A stretch of 64,000 nucleotides of DNA from NCBI GenBank assembly GCA_022885665.1, contig JAGQDJ010000202.1, positions 1,054,001-1,118,000 of the forward strand. The letters are read 5' to 3'. How positions within the stretch are numbered: the first letter of the stretch is position 1; each line of letters begins with the position of its first letter. Below, piece by piece: positions 36,001 through 48,541 of this stretch. The notes beneath the pieces are model-generated. The model was given only the letters and a program-made list of their open reading frames with translations. It did no database searches and was not told the origin of the DNA. Both the position numbers and the translations under genes were made by a program. Source of the DNA: Triops longicaudatus. Lineage: Eukaryota > Arthropoda > Branchiopoda > Notostraca > Triopsidae.

Positions 36001-36233
36001 GAGAGGAGGAGTCAGGAGTCAATGAAAAAAGAAGCAAAAGTTTTAGTCTTAACCCGACGCTCGCAAGAGACAGACATGCGACCCTTGTATGCCGCCGCTC
36101 ATTTGCACATGGGATTTTTCACGTGTAATTAATACTGCGGACTCAAAGGGAGTGGGGGAGTGATTTTTTCCCAAGAAAAATTGAGTTTTTTTCAGGGTAA
36201 AGAAGGCTGTAAAGGTTTCCGACTGATGAAGAA
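33090..36233. other. AT-rich stretch before the main GRIP first exon
   Basis: No recognisable gene on either strand. Open frames at 33178-33477 (-), 33632-33916 (-) and 34272-34592 (-) are low in family-like features. The end should contain the promoter of the first exon at 36234. A possible acceptor (TTTTTTTCAG, ending at 36195) just before it means part of the 5' UTR could be spliced. Confidence 0.45.
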
Positions 36234-36318
36234 ATGGCCTGGAAACTGTGTTGTGTCAAATCCAAACGTAGAAAAGAAGAGAATTTGAAACAGCGGGATA
36301 AGACAGCTGCTGCTTACG
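36234..36318 (+). other. Best candidate first coding exon of GRIP (MAWKLCCVKSKRRKEEN...)
   Basis: ATG at 36234 opens 28 codons ending TACG/GTATTT in phase 1. An in-frame stop at 36210-36212 supports this ATG as the start. The Cys-Cys pair at residues 6-7 followed by KSKRRK resembles a palmitoylated, basic membrane anchor; mammalian GRIP1b starts with a short N-terminus carrying a palmitoylated cysteine. An out-of-frame ATG at 36226 starts a 20-codon ORF that overlaps this start and could reduce translation. Confidence 0.6.
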
Positions 36319-39300
36319 GTATTTTTTATTCCTAATTGAGCATGTCAGCTAATTAAAGAGATGTTAATGAGTGAAACTGAAAGGGCTTCGTGACCCTTGT
36401 CATAACCTTTTCTGTGACAAATTCATTGTCACTTTTGAATTCATTGCGCCCACTTGTTTCACTTGCTGAAAAACAAGTGTCAATTATAGGCGTTTCAGTT
36501 TGTTTATAAATAATAGCTCACATTGCGCTTTAAATATCAATTAGCTATAGTCTTTAGATTACAAATCTTACAGACGTTTATAGTCTTACAGACGTTTCTC
36601 TACAAATGGCTACAAATTCCTAATCGCAGTTGTTACTGGAAAGGTCAATTTATATTACTTTTAAAACGTTTGGAGTAAAATGACAATTCCAAAATGTATT
36701 TAAAAATACAAAAAAGTATACCCGCATTTATACCACATTTATATTAAGTATACATACAAAAGTATACCCATAAGACATGGACTGTGGTATTGCTATATAA
36801 AAAGGAAGAAAGCGTTTAAGATTTTTAAATTCTTTGTGTCAAAGGAGATGGGAATGAGAATGGACGCATAATGATCCTGAATAGGAAGAATATGACTCGG
36901 GAGTTTTTTGTGCGTGTGGCACATCTTAGCGAAGAATCTTGTAAACGCAACAATTGCTCAGTCAGGGGCCGATCTGTTGCTCGTCCGTCTGAAACTCTTT
37001 TCTTTGCCATCTTTTTGTCCCATTTTAAGAAGAATGTTTGATTTTTCCTTTGAAAAGTGAAAGATTATTCGTATTATTTGAATGGTCGTTTTATTACAGT
37101 AGAAAAAATTCCTCCCTATAACGCACGAATTTTTTTTTTTTTATTTATTGACAGGTCTGGGGACGAAAAGCTTGGAGAGCTTTATAGAATAAGGGAAAGA
37201 AGGAAAACTAGCGACACGTATGAAAGGATTGCTTACATTCATTAAATGTGATAGGGCACGTTATCTTTACTAAGCAACGCGAAAGAAGAAAAGTTTTTAG
37301 GAGACACAGAAGAGCAAGGTTAGAAACTGCTTGACCTTTGCCAACTTAAAATCCCATGAAGTTCAACCTCCGAGAACTTATCTCTCTTCACCAGTGAGAA
37401 AATGCGCCGTTAGAAATTTATCCGGCCGGAAATGTGTTAAGTGCTTAAATATTTTGTATGTAAACTATAATTAAAGATTACAATAAGCAAGGAATTTGTA
37501 GTAGTAAAGAGTGTATCTAGCATTAGAAAAAAAATATTTGCTTCATAATGAGTCTTTCGCTTCTTGCCGAAAAATTTAATTTAATTTAAAAAAAAAATAA
37601 TTTTAAAGATGTACTTAAATAAGAAATATTTCGCGCTAAATCTTACAGTTATTTAAATTAGCTGAGTTTTCATTTGGTTCAAGAGGATATTTAAAAATCA
37701 GGTTGGATATTCGACCCGAAAATTCGCTTAATAAGCTTACACAGTTGTTTTGAAACGTTGTTATTTTAGTAAACAAGTTGAAATTCTCCTTTGACTCGCC
37801 TTTGACCGCAGTTTATGTTTAAAAGTTAATGGAATATTTATCTAGCGCTAAGTTGCATTTCTGTTCCAATTAAAAGAATGAAAATTGAAAAGTTCTATAT
37901 TTGAAGCTGGGGTAGGGAAGGTTTGGGGAATTCGTAACCCAATAATTTTGTTTGGGTTTTCGCGCCTAGGAATGCGTTACTTTTCGGTAGGAAGGAATGC
38001 TGGAGCGTAAGAACACTGGACTAAACTACTGTAGTGCATCCTTTGAAGAAGCTACGCATTTTCTAAATTTAAATTCGTCACTCGTTCAGTCTTTGTGAAA
38101 ACCGTGTCCTTCGCCTTTAATAAGACGCGAGCCGTTCACAGGAAGACGTCAAAGGTTACCATAGAAATCTTCTCTATTTGTTTCCTTCTATTTCATTGTA
38201 TAAGTTTCCGAGTGTACGGTACTTAACTAAGTTCACTTTCTTGGGCTGTACGTTTTCGTGCTTTTTCTACCCCATTCTATTCAAAATACACGTTTTGCTA
38301 GAAGTTTTCTCGTCTTTTCTCTGGTTCAAATTTTCTTTCTTCGCCCGCTTTACCAATTGCTAACGAGAAACGGAGCAGCAATTCACCTCAACGGCAGCTG
38401 TCACGACAGATTCGTGTTTACGTCTGTACTTTAAATGGCGTCCGTTTCTGTCTTTGCTCCTCTACCGAAAAACTTTTACTTAACGCCCTTCAAAAGAGGG
38501 TTAAGTAACGTTTTCCTGCATGTTTAACGAAGATTTTACTAGTCCCAGTACTTTGTCTCTCGCGCTTCGCATTTATAAAAAGGTCCTGTACGAAATAAAC
38601 TCTCGTGTACTTTTGAACCACTTGAACCCGCAGCAGGAAACACCTTTTTTTTATTTCTACTTCAAAATTTCTTTGGAGCACTAGACAAAAAATTAAACAA
38701 AAAAATCACTCAACACCGCAAAAACGTCCTGAAACACGTAACGCAGAAGCATAGGTAGCTAAAAACGCTTCACCTTTCCTCAAATCCCTGCACACGGTGG
38801 TAATTTGTTAAGGATACGACATGATTTTTAACTGTCGTACCTTTCAAGTACTTTAGCACAGTACTTTTCCAACGCTGTAAAAGTGTAAAAATATTCAACT
38901 TCCAATGTAAGAAAGCACGAAATTTATGTGCCTAAAGGTCACCACTTGTGGTTACCTTAATTTTTTATCAACGGTTTGCCCCGAACGCAGGAATGAGAAC
39001 ATGATGGAAGAATCTCAGCGTTTTTCTAAATCTAATTATTTAATTTCATTATTTGATTAAATCGTAGATTATGTGAATGTTTTCGTACGTTGTAAAGCTG
39101 TACTTGTAATATTATTCCGGACAGATGGAGCTTATTTTTTATTATTTTGGACGAGGTATGGTTTATATGTGTCTTTTTGTCTATAAGTCTTGCCTGGTCG
39201 CCAAACAGATGTTCGTGTAACGTGAATTAGCTTTTACAACTGCTTCTCATTTCAAATCGCCTCCACTGCCTTATTCAAAATTCACTCCCTTGGAAAGTAT

Positions 39301-42300
39301 TCATTTATTTTGTTTGTTTATTATTACCTATTTTACTAGGTCAGTTTGTTTTCACTGATCATTTTCGTCTAGAGCTGAAGTTTATTTCATTCAATCTCCT
39401 TCAGTTTCTGTATTGCAATATCTACCAGTTTTTCTACTACTTTGTAAACAGTTTTATTCCTGCTCGTCATATTTTATTTCGTGTACCGCCTTTCTTTTTT
39501 ATTTCGTGTATATGCAGTGTAAAAATGTGCGTTGCTTACCGAAAAATGTTAACATTACAAAGTTTGATCCTTCGATCCCTTCTGCTATGCATGTGATCTC
39601 TTTGTGGCGGGCTATTTGATTTTTTATTTTAATTATTTTTTGCGGGCTTTTGATAAGATATTGAAGGAAAAACGAAGAGCGAAGTTATAAAAACGAAGTA
39701 AAAGCGGGAGGCAAAAGCATATGTGTTCTTCAAACGCTGTCAAAGCGGCGTTTTGTAATCCTTTTTGGCTTCTGGAAAAGAGGCTTTTGGTTTTTAAGTT
39801 GTTTTTTTCTTTTTTGAGCTGTGGATAGAGATAAAGAGAGAGAAAAAAAGAATGGGAAGAGGGTTTGGAGTGGGGTTAAGAGGACCGTGACCACATCTTG
39901 GTTGGCAGTTGTTGCATATTAGCACTTTAACAATGATTTTTGGTCACCCTTCTTTGGTTTCCTCTTTTCTCTTTGGAAATCGTTAAAGGAGTTTGGTCGG
40001 TGTAGCGGGTCTCTTGTCTCTCCCTTTCTTTTTACGTTAACACGTGCTGAAAGATGATCCTTTATAGCCTTTTAAGACTTCTCGTCTTTTGCCCAAATGG
40101 AAGAAGAAGAAGCAGAGGGGCCACTCGAGGTTAAATCGACGAGCAAGAAACAGTTGAAGAAAGTAAAATTTATTAGCGTGACAGATTGACTTCTTCACTG
40201 GGTTGGGAGAAACTTATGCTGCGTCACGTGGCCGGTACTTTTACATACTTTCAAAGAGCACGTTCTTGAAGGTCCATTTCAAAAGGTAGTTTTTGTCAAG
40301 CTTTTAAAAAGCTTTCTTTCGAATCTCTTTTGATTTAACGTAAGTTAGTACTCATTTCTTTCGAGAGATGTTTTCTCTAAATCCGGGCAATTTCGATTCT
40401 CTTATGTGAATGTAAGGTTAAACTGTGTTAAGCTTGGTTCGTTTTTACTATAAGCTGCACGATGCCATTATATTGTAATCTAAATTGTATTATTGTAACG
40501 TTACTTCGGTAACTTAGCACACATTTCTGTGAATTTCCCATGTTCTAAAGGAAAAGGTAAAATATTTTTCATGCTAGTGCAGCTCCGTTTTCCTTGATAT
40601 TCGGGAACAAAGTTTTTCATTTACATATGCCCACATAAATTCGCGATAAGTGTTGGGTTGATTTTATTTTTAATCAGATTTATCAAATCCTATTTAAAAT
40701 GTGAGCTTGTAGCGTGGTAAGGTATATAAAATTAACTTGAAAAATAAAAATCTGAATGAACTGCAGAGGTATTAAAAGATGGTGAGCTAATTTATTTACA
40801 GAGATCTGCAGAAAGGAAATCTGGTGCGAGAGCAAGACGGAGCAGAGATAGGATGAGAGAAACGGGGGAGAAGCTGAAAAAAATGTCTAACCTGATGAGT
40901 GAGTTTTCTCCCCGAGTTAACAAGTTTAATGAAGCATTATGCCACTGTTGAACCCCCTTAACGACCTTGTGCTAGGGTCTTAAAAGCGACAGGAAATGCA
41001 AGAATTTTTTCTTCTCAACTTTCTATTTTTACACATATAACGCAACTAAGTTCCCGTCTTATTTTTCCGCCTCTCCTCTTAACTTTTGCGTAGTTTTATT
41101 TGAAAAGTAATTTTTTTAGCTTATGTAAGCAATATTTTCTCTTCAAGATTTTGTTTTTAATTTAAAATGCTGAACCAGAACGTTTTAGACAAAAAATGGG
41201 CTGCATTTACCTATAAAATTTATACACCTGGCATAATGACGACCTCAGGAAGGTAGCACGGAAGTTTACGTAAACAGTATGATTTTTTTCTTTTTTTTTA
41301 CGTAAACGGTATGTGTTCCCAGTCTTTATTTCAACAAACTGAGCATCACTATCTTATAGTACTGCAATATTGATCCTTTACTTCTGTGAGTGTAGAACTG
41401 AAGCGTTTTACGATATTGTAACTTACGCGAACATTAAAAACGTTAAAAAATTTACACAAGCTGATTAATCAATAAAAAAGTACCAATATTCTAAATATCC
41501 TCCGGTAATAAAACAATCTCGTCACAGAGAAACTCGTTAGAAGTGCTGTTCGTTTAAATAGCAGGATTTGGCGAAAAATATGGCTGTCACACGTTTTCCG
41601 ACTTACGGGCTTAATGCGCTTCGCATGTTCATTATGTCAGACTAGCATTAACGTGTGTATTTCCATGAAATGTACACATCGTTACGAACTACTCCTCGAA
41701 GCCTTAAACGTATTAGAAATATTTTTCCGTGGGGTTTAAATTTTTTTGCAATATTAAAAGAAATTTTTTCCCCTTTTTCCGGTTTGGTAATTGGAAACGA
41801 ATTAAGGAAATTGAGATGGAAGTAAGAGATAAAAGGATTGGGTGAATTGTAGGGATGCGAAGTGTATCGGAGAGAAAAGGAGACTCCGTAGATTGAAAAG
41901 AATTGGTAGTAGGAGAGAAAAAAGGAGTACATGAGAAGTCCTCGATTCTCGTTAAGAAACATGTAGCAACAGCTGTTGCTACTGTTTCCTTAATGTTTTG
42001 GGACGCTGGCAGCCGATTTGCACACCCTCAAACAGACGAGGCGACCAGTATTACGAGCACAACTTCCGAGTCATCCCCCAAACCCTTTCCCGCTTTTCTC
42101 TCACTTTTTTCTCATTTCTATTGAATTGCTTCCCTTTTTTGGCGCCCCTTCAGTTTTTTCTACGCCAGAAGTTTTCCCACTTTTGTTTGCTAATCCCATC
42201 AAAGCTCCTTAACTACACGCCAGGGTCAAAGTTCACAAAAGCACTTACACTAAAAGTTCACGATTACCTACATCTTGTCCGGAAAAAAGTAGGAAATGTG

Positions 42301-45300
42301 GCGTTAAAATGTACGAGAAGAAATTGTATCCTGGAAATGAGGAAATCTGCTGAAGAAATTGTGGATTAAGCTACGAATATTTCTGCCAACACTTTCTTTT
42401 TAATTTTAAAGAATTGGTTTACAAGATTTAAGAAATCTCCTAAAGTGTTCTAGAAACCTAATTACAGGTAGAACATATTTCTACGAATTAATTCACAGGT
42501 CCAAAACCCAATTATGCTGTAAAGTACTGTGTTTAACGTCCTCGAACTATGCAAATACTTTTTTTTTAAGAAATGCACGAAAGAATTATACTTTACATTC
42601 CAGTGTTTGCGTCTTACAAAAATGTTCTTAGAATATCGGTGTTTTTAAAGAAGTGGGAAACAGGTTTAGCTATGACCTCATTGACACATTTATTGCCCTT
42701 GTGTGTACGGCTTTGTGGATATTTAAGTATTATTTGACGATGGTGAACTCTATGCATTTTCCGCATTGGGGTATTTACTTCCGTGAAAGGGCGTGACTTC
42801 GAGAGCACGGCGAAGAAAGTGCAAAAGTTGGACGTGAGTCCAAATAAATACTACCCGATTTGTATGGACAGAAGGTAGAGAAGCTTAAACAAAACGGAGG
42901 TCATTTGGTTTAGCGTGTGCCAAAATATTACTCCCCTTGGAGCCAACTTTTATAACAGCACAAATAGCTTTTACCGTCTCGTCTTTTGCACGTGGGGCGG
43001 ATCAGGTACAGCAGTATGAACATTAGCGGAACGTTTTCGGAAGCACTAGAAGAAAAAGTGCTCACATTTGGCATATGGCGACCGCGGAGCCATCATTCTT
43101 CTTCAGGACGGAAAATAAAAAGTGCACCATTACAGAACTCACGGAAAAATGAAAATAAAATTTAAAAAAATAGAGAATAGGACAATGACAAGTCTATCTT
43201 AGAAGAAAAAAGAAGCAAGCAAAAATATTGCGCACAGAAGATGTATTATGAGGTGTACGAAAACTAATTAAAACTTTTTCATTTTTTCATCTTTTTTCTA
43301 ACAGATGACGAATTGCCTCCGCCTTCATTGGCCTGCTCTCCTAGCGGCGAAACTGGTAACTTTTTTTCATTTTGTAATTTTCCTTGCAAGACAATACATA
43401 TCCTAGCAATAATTATCAACAACCATAATCTTGTTTATGGTTTTGTCTATTTGTACAGAAAACCGGGTAGTGACTCTGGTTGAAATCGATAAGCAAGATG
43501 AGGCTTCGCTTGGATTGATCCTTGTTGGTAAGTTCATTAAAAACCCTAGTCACTAAGGAGCCAAAGTTTGTCAGGAGATGAGAGAAGATGAGGGGAAACT
43601 AACTTGGGACGAATGCAGACGAACCGGAGTAAATGCTAGAACGTATGCACTGCATCCTCGTCGCCTCTTGTTCTTCTTGTATTAATTTGCCAAACGAAAG
43701 CAGGAATCAAGCTCGGCAATTTGCGCTTTAGGGAGATTCTTCGTAGAACTCAAGTGTTCAAACTGCTCTTACACCTTAAGCTGTTCTCGAAGATTGCGCC
43801 TCTTGCAATGTTGGAAATTCAGCTATACGAATCTCACGTTTAAACTTCCGACCCACGTCGAACTTTTAGTTAATTCTTTATTTTGTTGTAGCATTGATTT
43901 CTGTCGGTTATAACACCCTAATTTATTCTGAAAACTATAAGTTGATACATACATGAGCAGTTTAAGTAGCGAGAACATGAGAAGCGTTCAGAGTAAGCCG
44001 ACGAACAGAGTAATTTAATTAAGAAAGGTTTTTGCTCACCCCTTCATATTTGGGTTAGCAAAATCACTTCCCGCTTCAGAAGCTCAGCGTAGTGGAAACC
44101 TTTCTCTGAAATCCCTGCTTATTTTAATCTCCGGTTGTTAAATAATATACTTGTACTTTACCTTATTGCATTAACGGAGATTAATAACAGCTACTACGTC
44201 TAACACCACTATTAGCAAACCCACAATTTACAATACTTAGAATTGTAAAAAACTTACATTTTTCGATCTTAAATACGTTCTACGCTCGTTTTCGTTTTCA
44301 CTAACTCATGATTACAATTACCGATTTCATACTTTTCATAATGGAGCATGACGGCATATCAGATGGTCGAACGTCGGTCTTGACTAGAACGCAGCTCTGC
44401 TCTGGAATATGTGAAAACTATTTCAAATAGACTTTATGCAGTTTATTCAAATTCTAAAATTTTAATATCAAAGAAACTTTAAAATTTTAAGTATATAAAA
44501 GTATTATTTTTTAGGGTATTAAACACTTTTTGAAATGTCTTTGAAGGATCAAATACCTAATTTGGTTCTCATACTGCGTTTTAACAAACGTTCAACTTAA
44601 AAGTCAAGAAACCTTACAAAGTTTTACTGGAAAGTGCGGAAATGTTTGACAGAAAAATTTCACAAGGTGCGTCATCAAAGCACGGACGGATGGTAGAAAT
44701 TCCGTCATCACGTCACTAAAGCGTTCGACAATTCTCGTTAAATGACAGTAAAGCTGTGAGTTATTTTGGTAAGTCTACTCATTAATGAACTCATTGAGAA
44801 GAGTGACATGCCAAATTAGATCATTCCGATACATTTAATACAGGGAGAAGCTGCAAAAGTCATAAAATCAGCGTTGCTAGGATCATTAAGATACACGTAA
44901 TAATAAAGATGAAATTATTACTAGTGTTGCAAACTTTACACCAAAATTATGGGCTACCTTTAAATTACTAATTATTAACCCCTTAACGTGTAAACCAAGT
45001 CTACACTCGTTAATTATCTCCATCCAACCCGCAATTCTCATCAGCTTCCAATTTACAAGCCCCCTTTCGGGTCTTTCTTTCTCTCTTTCTTAATGTTTTT
45101 CCCAGTTACCACAGGCTCAGCTCTTTTTCAGAATTTTTCCTCACAGCGCCTTGTGAAGAATTTATGAAAACCCAGTTCCGAATTTATTACACCATTTCAG
45201 CGTATGTGACTTGGGGAAAAATATCGTAATTATTTGTTTGACCATGGTTTTTGGGAGAAAAGGGACATGGAATTAAAATGAGTGTTTAACTAGTCAAATT

Positions 45301-48300
45301 TCAAGTATTGGATGGAGCTGGGGCAAATGTGATGAGAACGTCGACTCGGTTGTAAGTGGGTGGGCCCAATCTTGCTCATTCCCGCCCCTTGTTCCGGACA
45401 ACGCTAGTACTTTGGACGAGTTTCATACCCTCGTTTTAGACTAGTCGGCACTGTGTAGCGCATGGAAATGGACTTGGAACTGTTTTCTCTGTGGCTTTTT
45501 TTTTTAAGTTAAGGCACTTCTCTCTTTTTTCGACGAAATAAAAGTGTGGAGGAGATTTAAGTGATTGAGTGTTCTTTTTGTGTTCGTGGGCAACGGAAGG
45601 ATTATTTTGGGCGTCAAAGAATTTCAAGGATTAAAAAAGTGGGTGAAACGGTGAAATGCGCGATTCGCTACAGATGATTTAATTAGTGTAACATGTTTTC
45701 CAACTTTAAAAATTCCTTAACGAATATTTGGAAGCCACCCAAGTCACCGAAATGTAAGCTATTTTTTAGACAACGAAAAAGGTTACGTTGACAATTGCCA
45801 AGTATTTTTTCTTGGTTTACAAATCTTATTTTCTTTAAGAAAGTAATGGCGAAAAAAGTTTAGAAGTGAATCGCTGAAATGGAAAGATTCTTTTTTAGAG
45901 GAAGTGACTTCTCGAAGCCGGGAATTTGTTCTCAAGTTTGCAGTTAAATCTGGAGAACTTCTGTTGCAGAACTTTTGTTGAGCAACTTCAGGTTTTTAAT
46001 TTCTGATGTACGGTCTTTTGTTGTGAGGCAGAAAAAAATTGGTCTTGATTTTTTTGTGCTGAAGTGTCTGAGACGGCTTTTAGATCATTTATAAGAGTTC
46101 CGAAAAGAGGAGGAGTTTCTGAAGTCCCTGAAATTCTTTCAGTAAACAGAACCATTCTGTCTGGAAATAGGTTTTTGTGTAGAGTTATGGGAACGCAAAT
46201 ATGTGTAAGGGTGGGGGTTGGGGTGGTTCCACCCAACTTGTACAAGAAGAAATAGTTCCTTTTAAACACAAGTTAGCACATTCATTTCCCGTTGTCTCAA
46301 CGGTTAACAAATAAGAGACGAGAAAGTACTGTTGAAGTCGGAGTACGAAAGGAAACATATGGACAGTTAACGATGAAATGGGCAACAAAACTTCAAGCAT
46401 ACCAGTTAATATTTTAAAAACTTGTAATGCTTAATAGTAATTAGAAAAATGTAAAAAATACAATCCAGTAAATTGAAATGTAATAGCGAGCTTAATGTAA
46501 TGGTAAATCTTATTATAATTGTGATAGTAAACAGTAAATACCGCGTTTATTATCAAAATTTGAATTTGCGTGAAAGAATTGTGGTCGGATATAAATTAAA
46601 ATCCACTGTATCGAACTAGGACTTGTTATAACGAATTTTTGGCTATTGTGAATTTGGTCCACAATGTAAGACATGTAAATCAATATTGACTATTACGAAC
46701 ATCGGTTTTAGCAAAAAAAAAAGGCTCAAATATCATGTATATGAAGGAAAACATTAACAAAAAGACGAGGACAACGAGCTTCGCTAACGCAAGTATTAAA
46801 AAACTAAAAATATCCCGTCTTTTTAAATGTTCGTTATGATTAGGTTTTACCGGTAAGAATGTAAGCCATTATAATTGGACTGACAACCTTTATTTAACAT
46901 TTGTAGACATTTTTTTCTAAGTTTTAGTACAGTAGAATCTCGTTATAACGAACCTTTCTTAACGGGCTGTCGGCCATAGTGGACGGATTTGAAAGTCCTG
47001 TGGTATGTAAATGTACAGAAAAAGTGTATGATATAACGAACTTCGTATATGTCGAACAGTTTTCTCTGTTCCTAGTGGGTTCATTATACAGAAATTCTAC
47101 TGTGTTTGCCTGTTGTGATGACATGTGGCTTGAATTAAAATTGGTTTGCACGCAGAATACTTATAGACTTAATGCACATTGAAAACACACAGCTTGAGGA
47201 AAAAATTAAGTAATACCTTATAGTTGTTTGAATCCGCTCCTGATCACGGACTGAAACCAGAAGATTGACAAAAATTGACTAGTCATTTTTTCGCCCGCGT
47301 GCGACTTCGTTGTACAAGTTCTTTGCTAGACAATGCGTTGTTAAACGGGTACCGCTGTATTAGAACAAACATAACAGAGTTAAGGAAACCTGGAATAGCA
47401 CAGCGATTCGCTCGCAGTCATTTTGTAGCTCTTGTCGGATTTTTGGTGACAGCTCCGTACAGTTTTCATTCTTTTGTTTCTGCTTTTTGCTGTGGAGTTT
47501 CCGGGCCGAGGCGAGAAAAGAAACGGAAAAAATAAAGAGCAAGATTAAGAACAAACACGAATTTTCTAGTAGGTAATTTTCTTTTATGTATTTTCTTTTC
47601 TCGACCCCAACCGGGGTGGGAAGGCAAACGGTGTTGTGTGCCATACACCCATATATACGGTGAAGAAGTTCTGTTTTCTAGCTCGAAAATCTATCATCGC
47701 CTACTTTATGAGGGGCACAGGAATGATGAGCGAGCTATTTTTATGCTGAGCGATGCTCAGCGGTACACTTTGCGAGCTTCAAATTCTACTGAATTGTTTC
47801 CTAGGCAATACTCGTAAAAAGACCTAGAAAAAAAGGGAAGCAAAAGCCTCTAACTGAGCAAATAAAGATGTTATTCCGTAAAGTAGAATGAAGAAAAAAT
47901 GGAGGCTCAGAGCATCAGGCTCATGTCTCACTTCCTTTACCTAGTCCCCCTTTCCTGAAAGCATTTGCCTCTTTTCCCCCTTCTCGATTTTTTCGTTCGG
48001 TAGAAGAGTTTACAACGTGAATACGGAAGCTCTTTGGCCCGCGTTAGGATTGTGATAACGGTTTTCTTATATATGTACTGCAGCACGATGATGAGAATAA
48101 AGAAGACTCGTGTAAGCACTGAAGAACGGCAAAAATGAAGCAACGTATAGGGCGTGCTATTCCATTTTCATGAGAAATTTCCTATACCAGCCTACACCGA
48201 AGACGTGTGGGGGAAGTATGATGTGTAAATTACGTGGCTAGACAGTTTTCTTTCAGCTTAAAGCGGTGAACCTTAATATTTGTCGTATTTTTATTTGTAT

Positions 48301-48471
48301 TTTCGTTAAAAGGGTTCTTGCGCTTTAATGTTGACGTACGCAGAGACATTTTTTGCGCAGCTCTGACTTTTTGAACCATTCTAGCACAAAAATAGATCGG
48401 CAATTCACTTATTTACAAACATCTACTTTTTTCGTGTACGCTGATCGTTTACCTAACTTTTATTCTCGTCA

Positions 48472-48541
<70 letters not shown>

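Larger units (their letters stand above)
36319..43304. other. GRIP intron 1 (about 7 kb)
   Basis: An AT-rich intron under the main model. It holds a candidate exon near 40802-40898 and a palindrome at 41956-41988. I see no other gene; open frames such as 41903-42124 and 41648-41962 (-) are not supported by any family feature. Confidence 0.55.

Noticed and set aside
43018..43167. 49-codon ATG frame just before the first shared GRIP exon
   Set aside because: It ends in a stop without a good donor and its composition is not coding-like.
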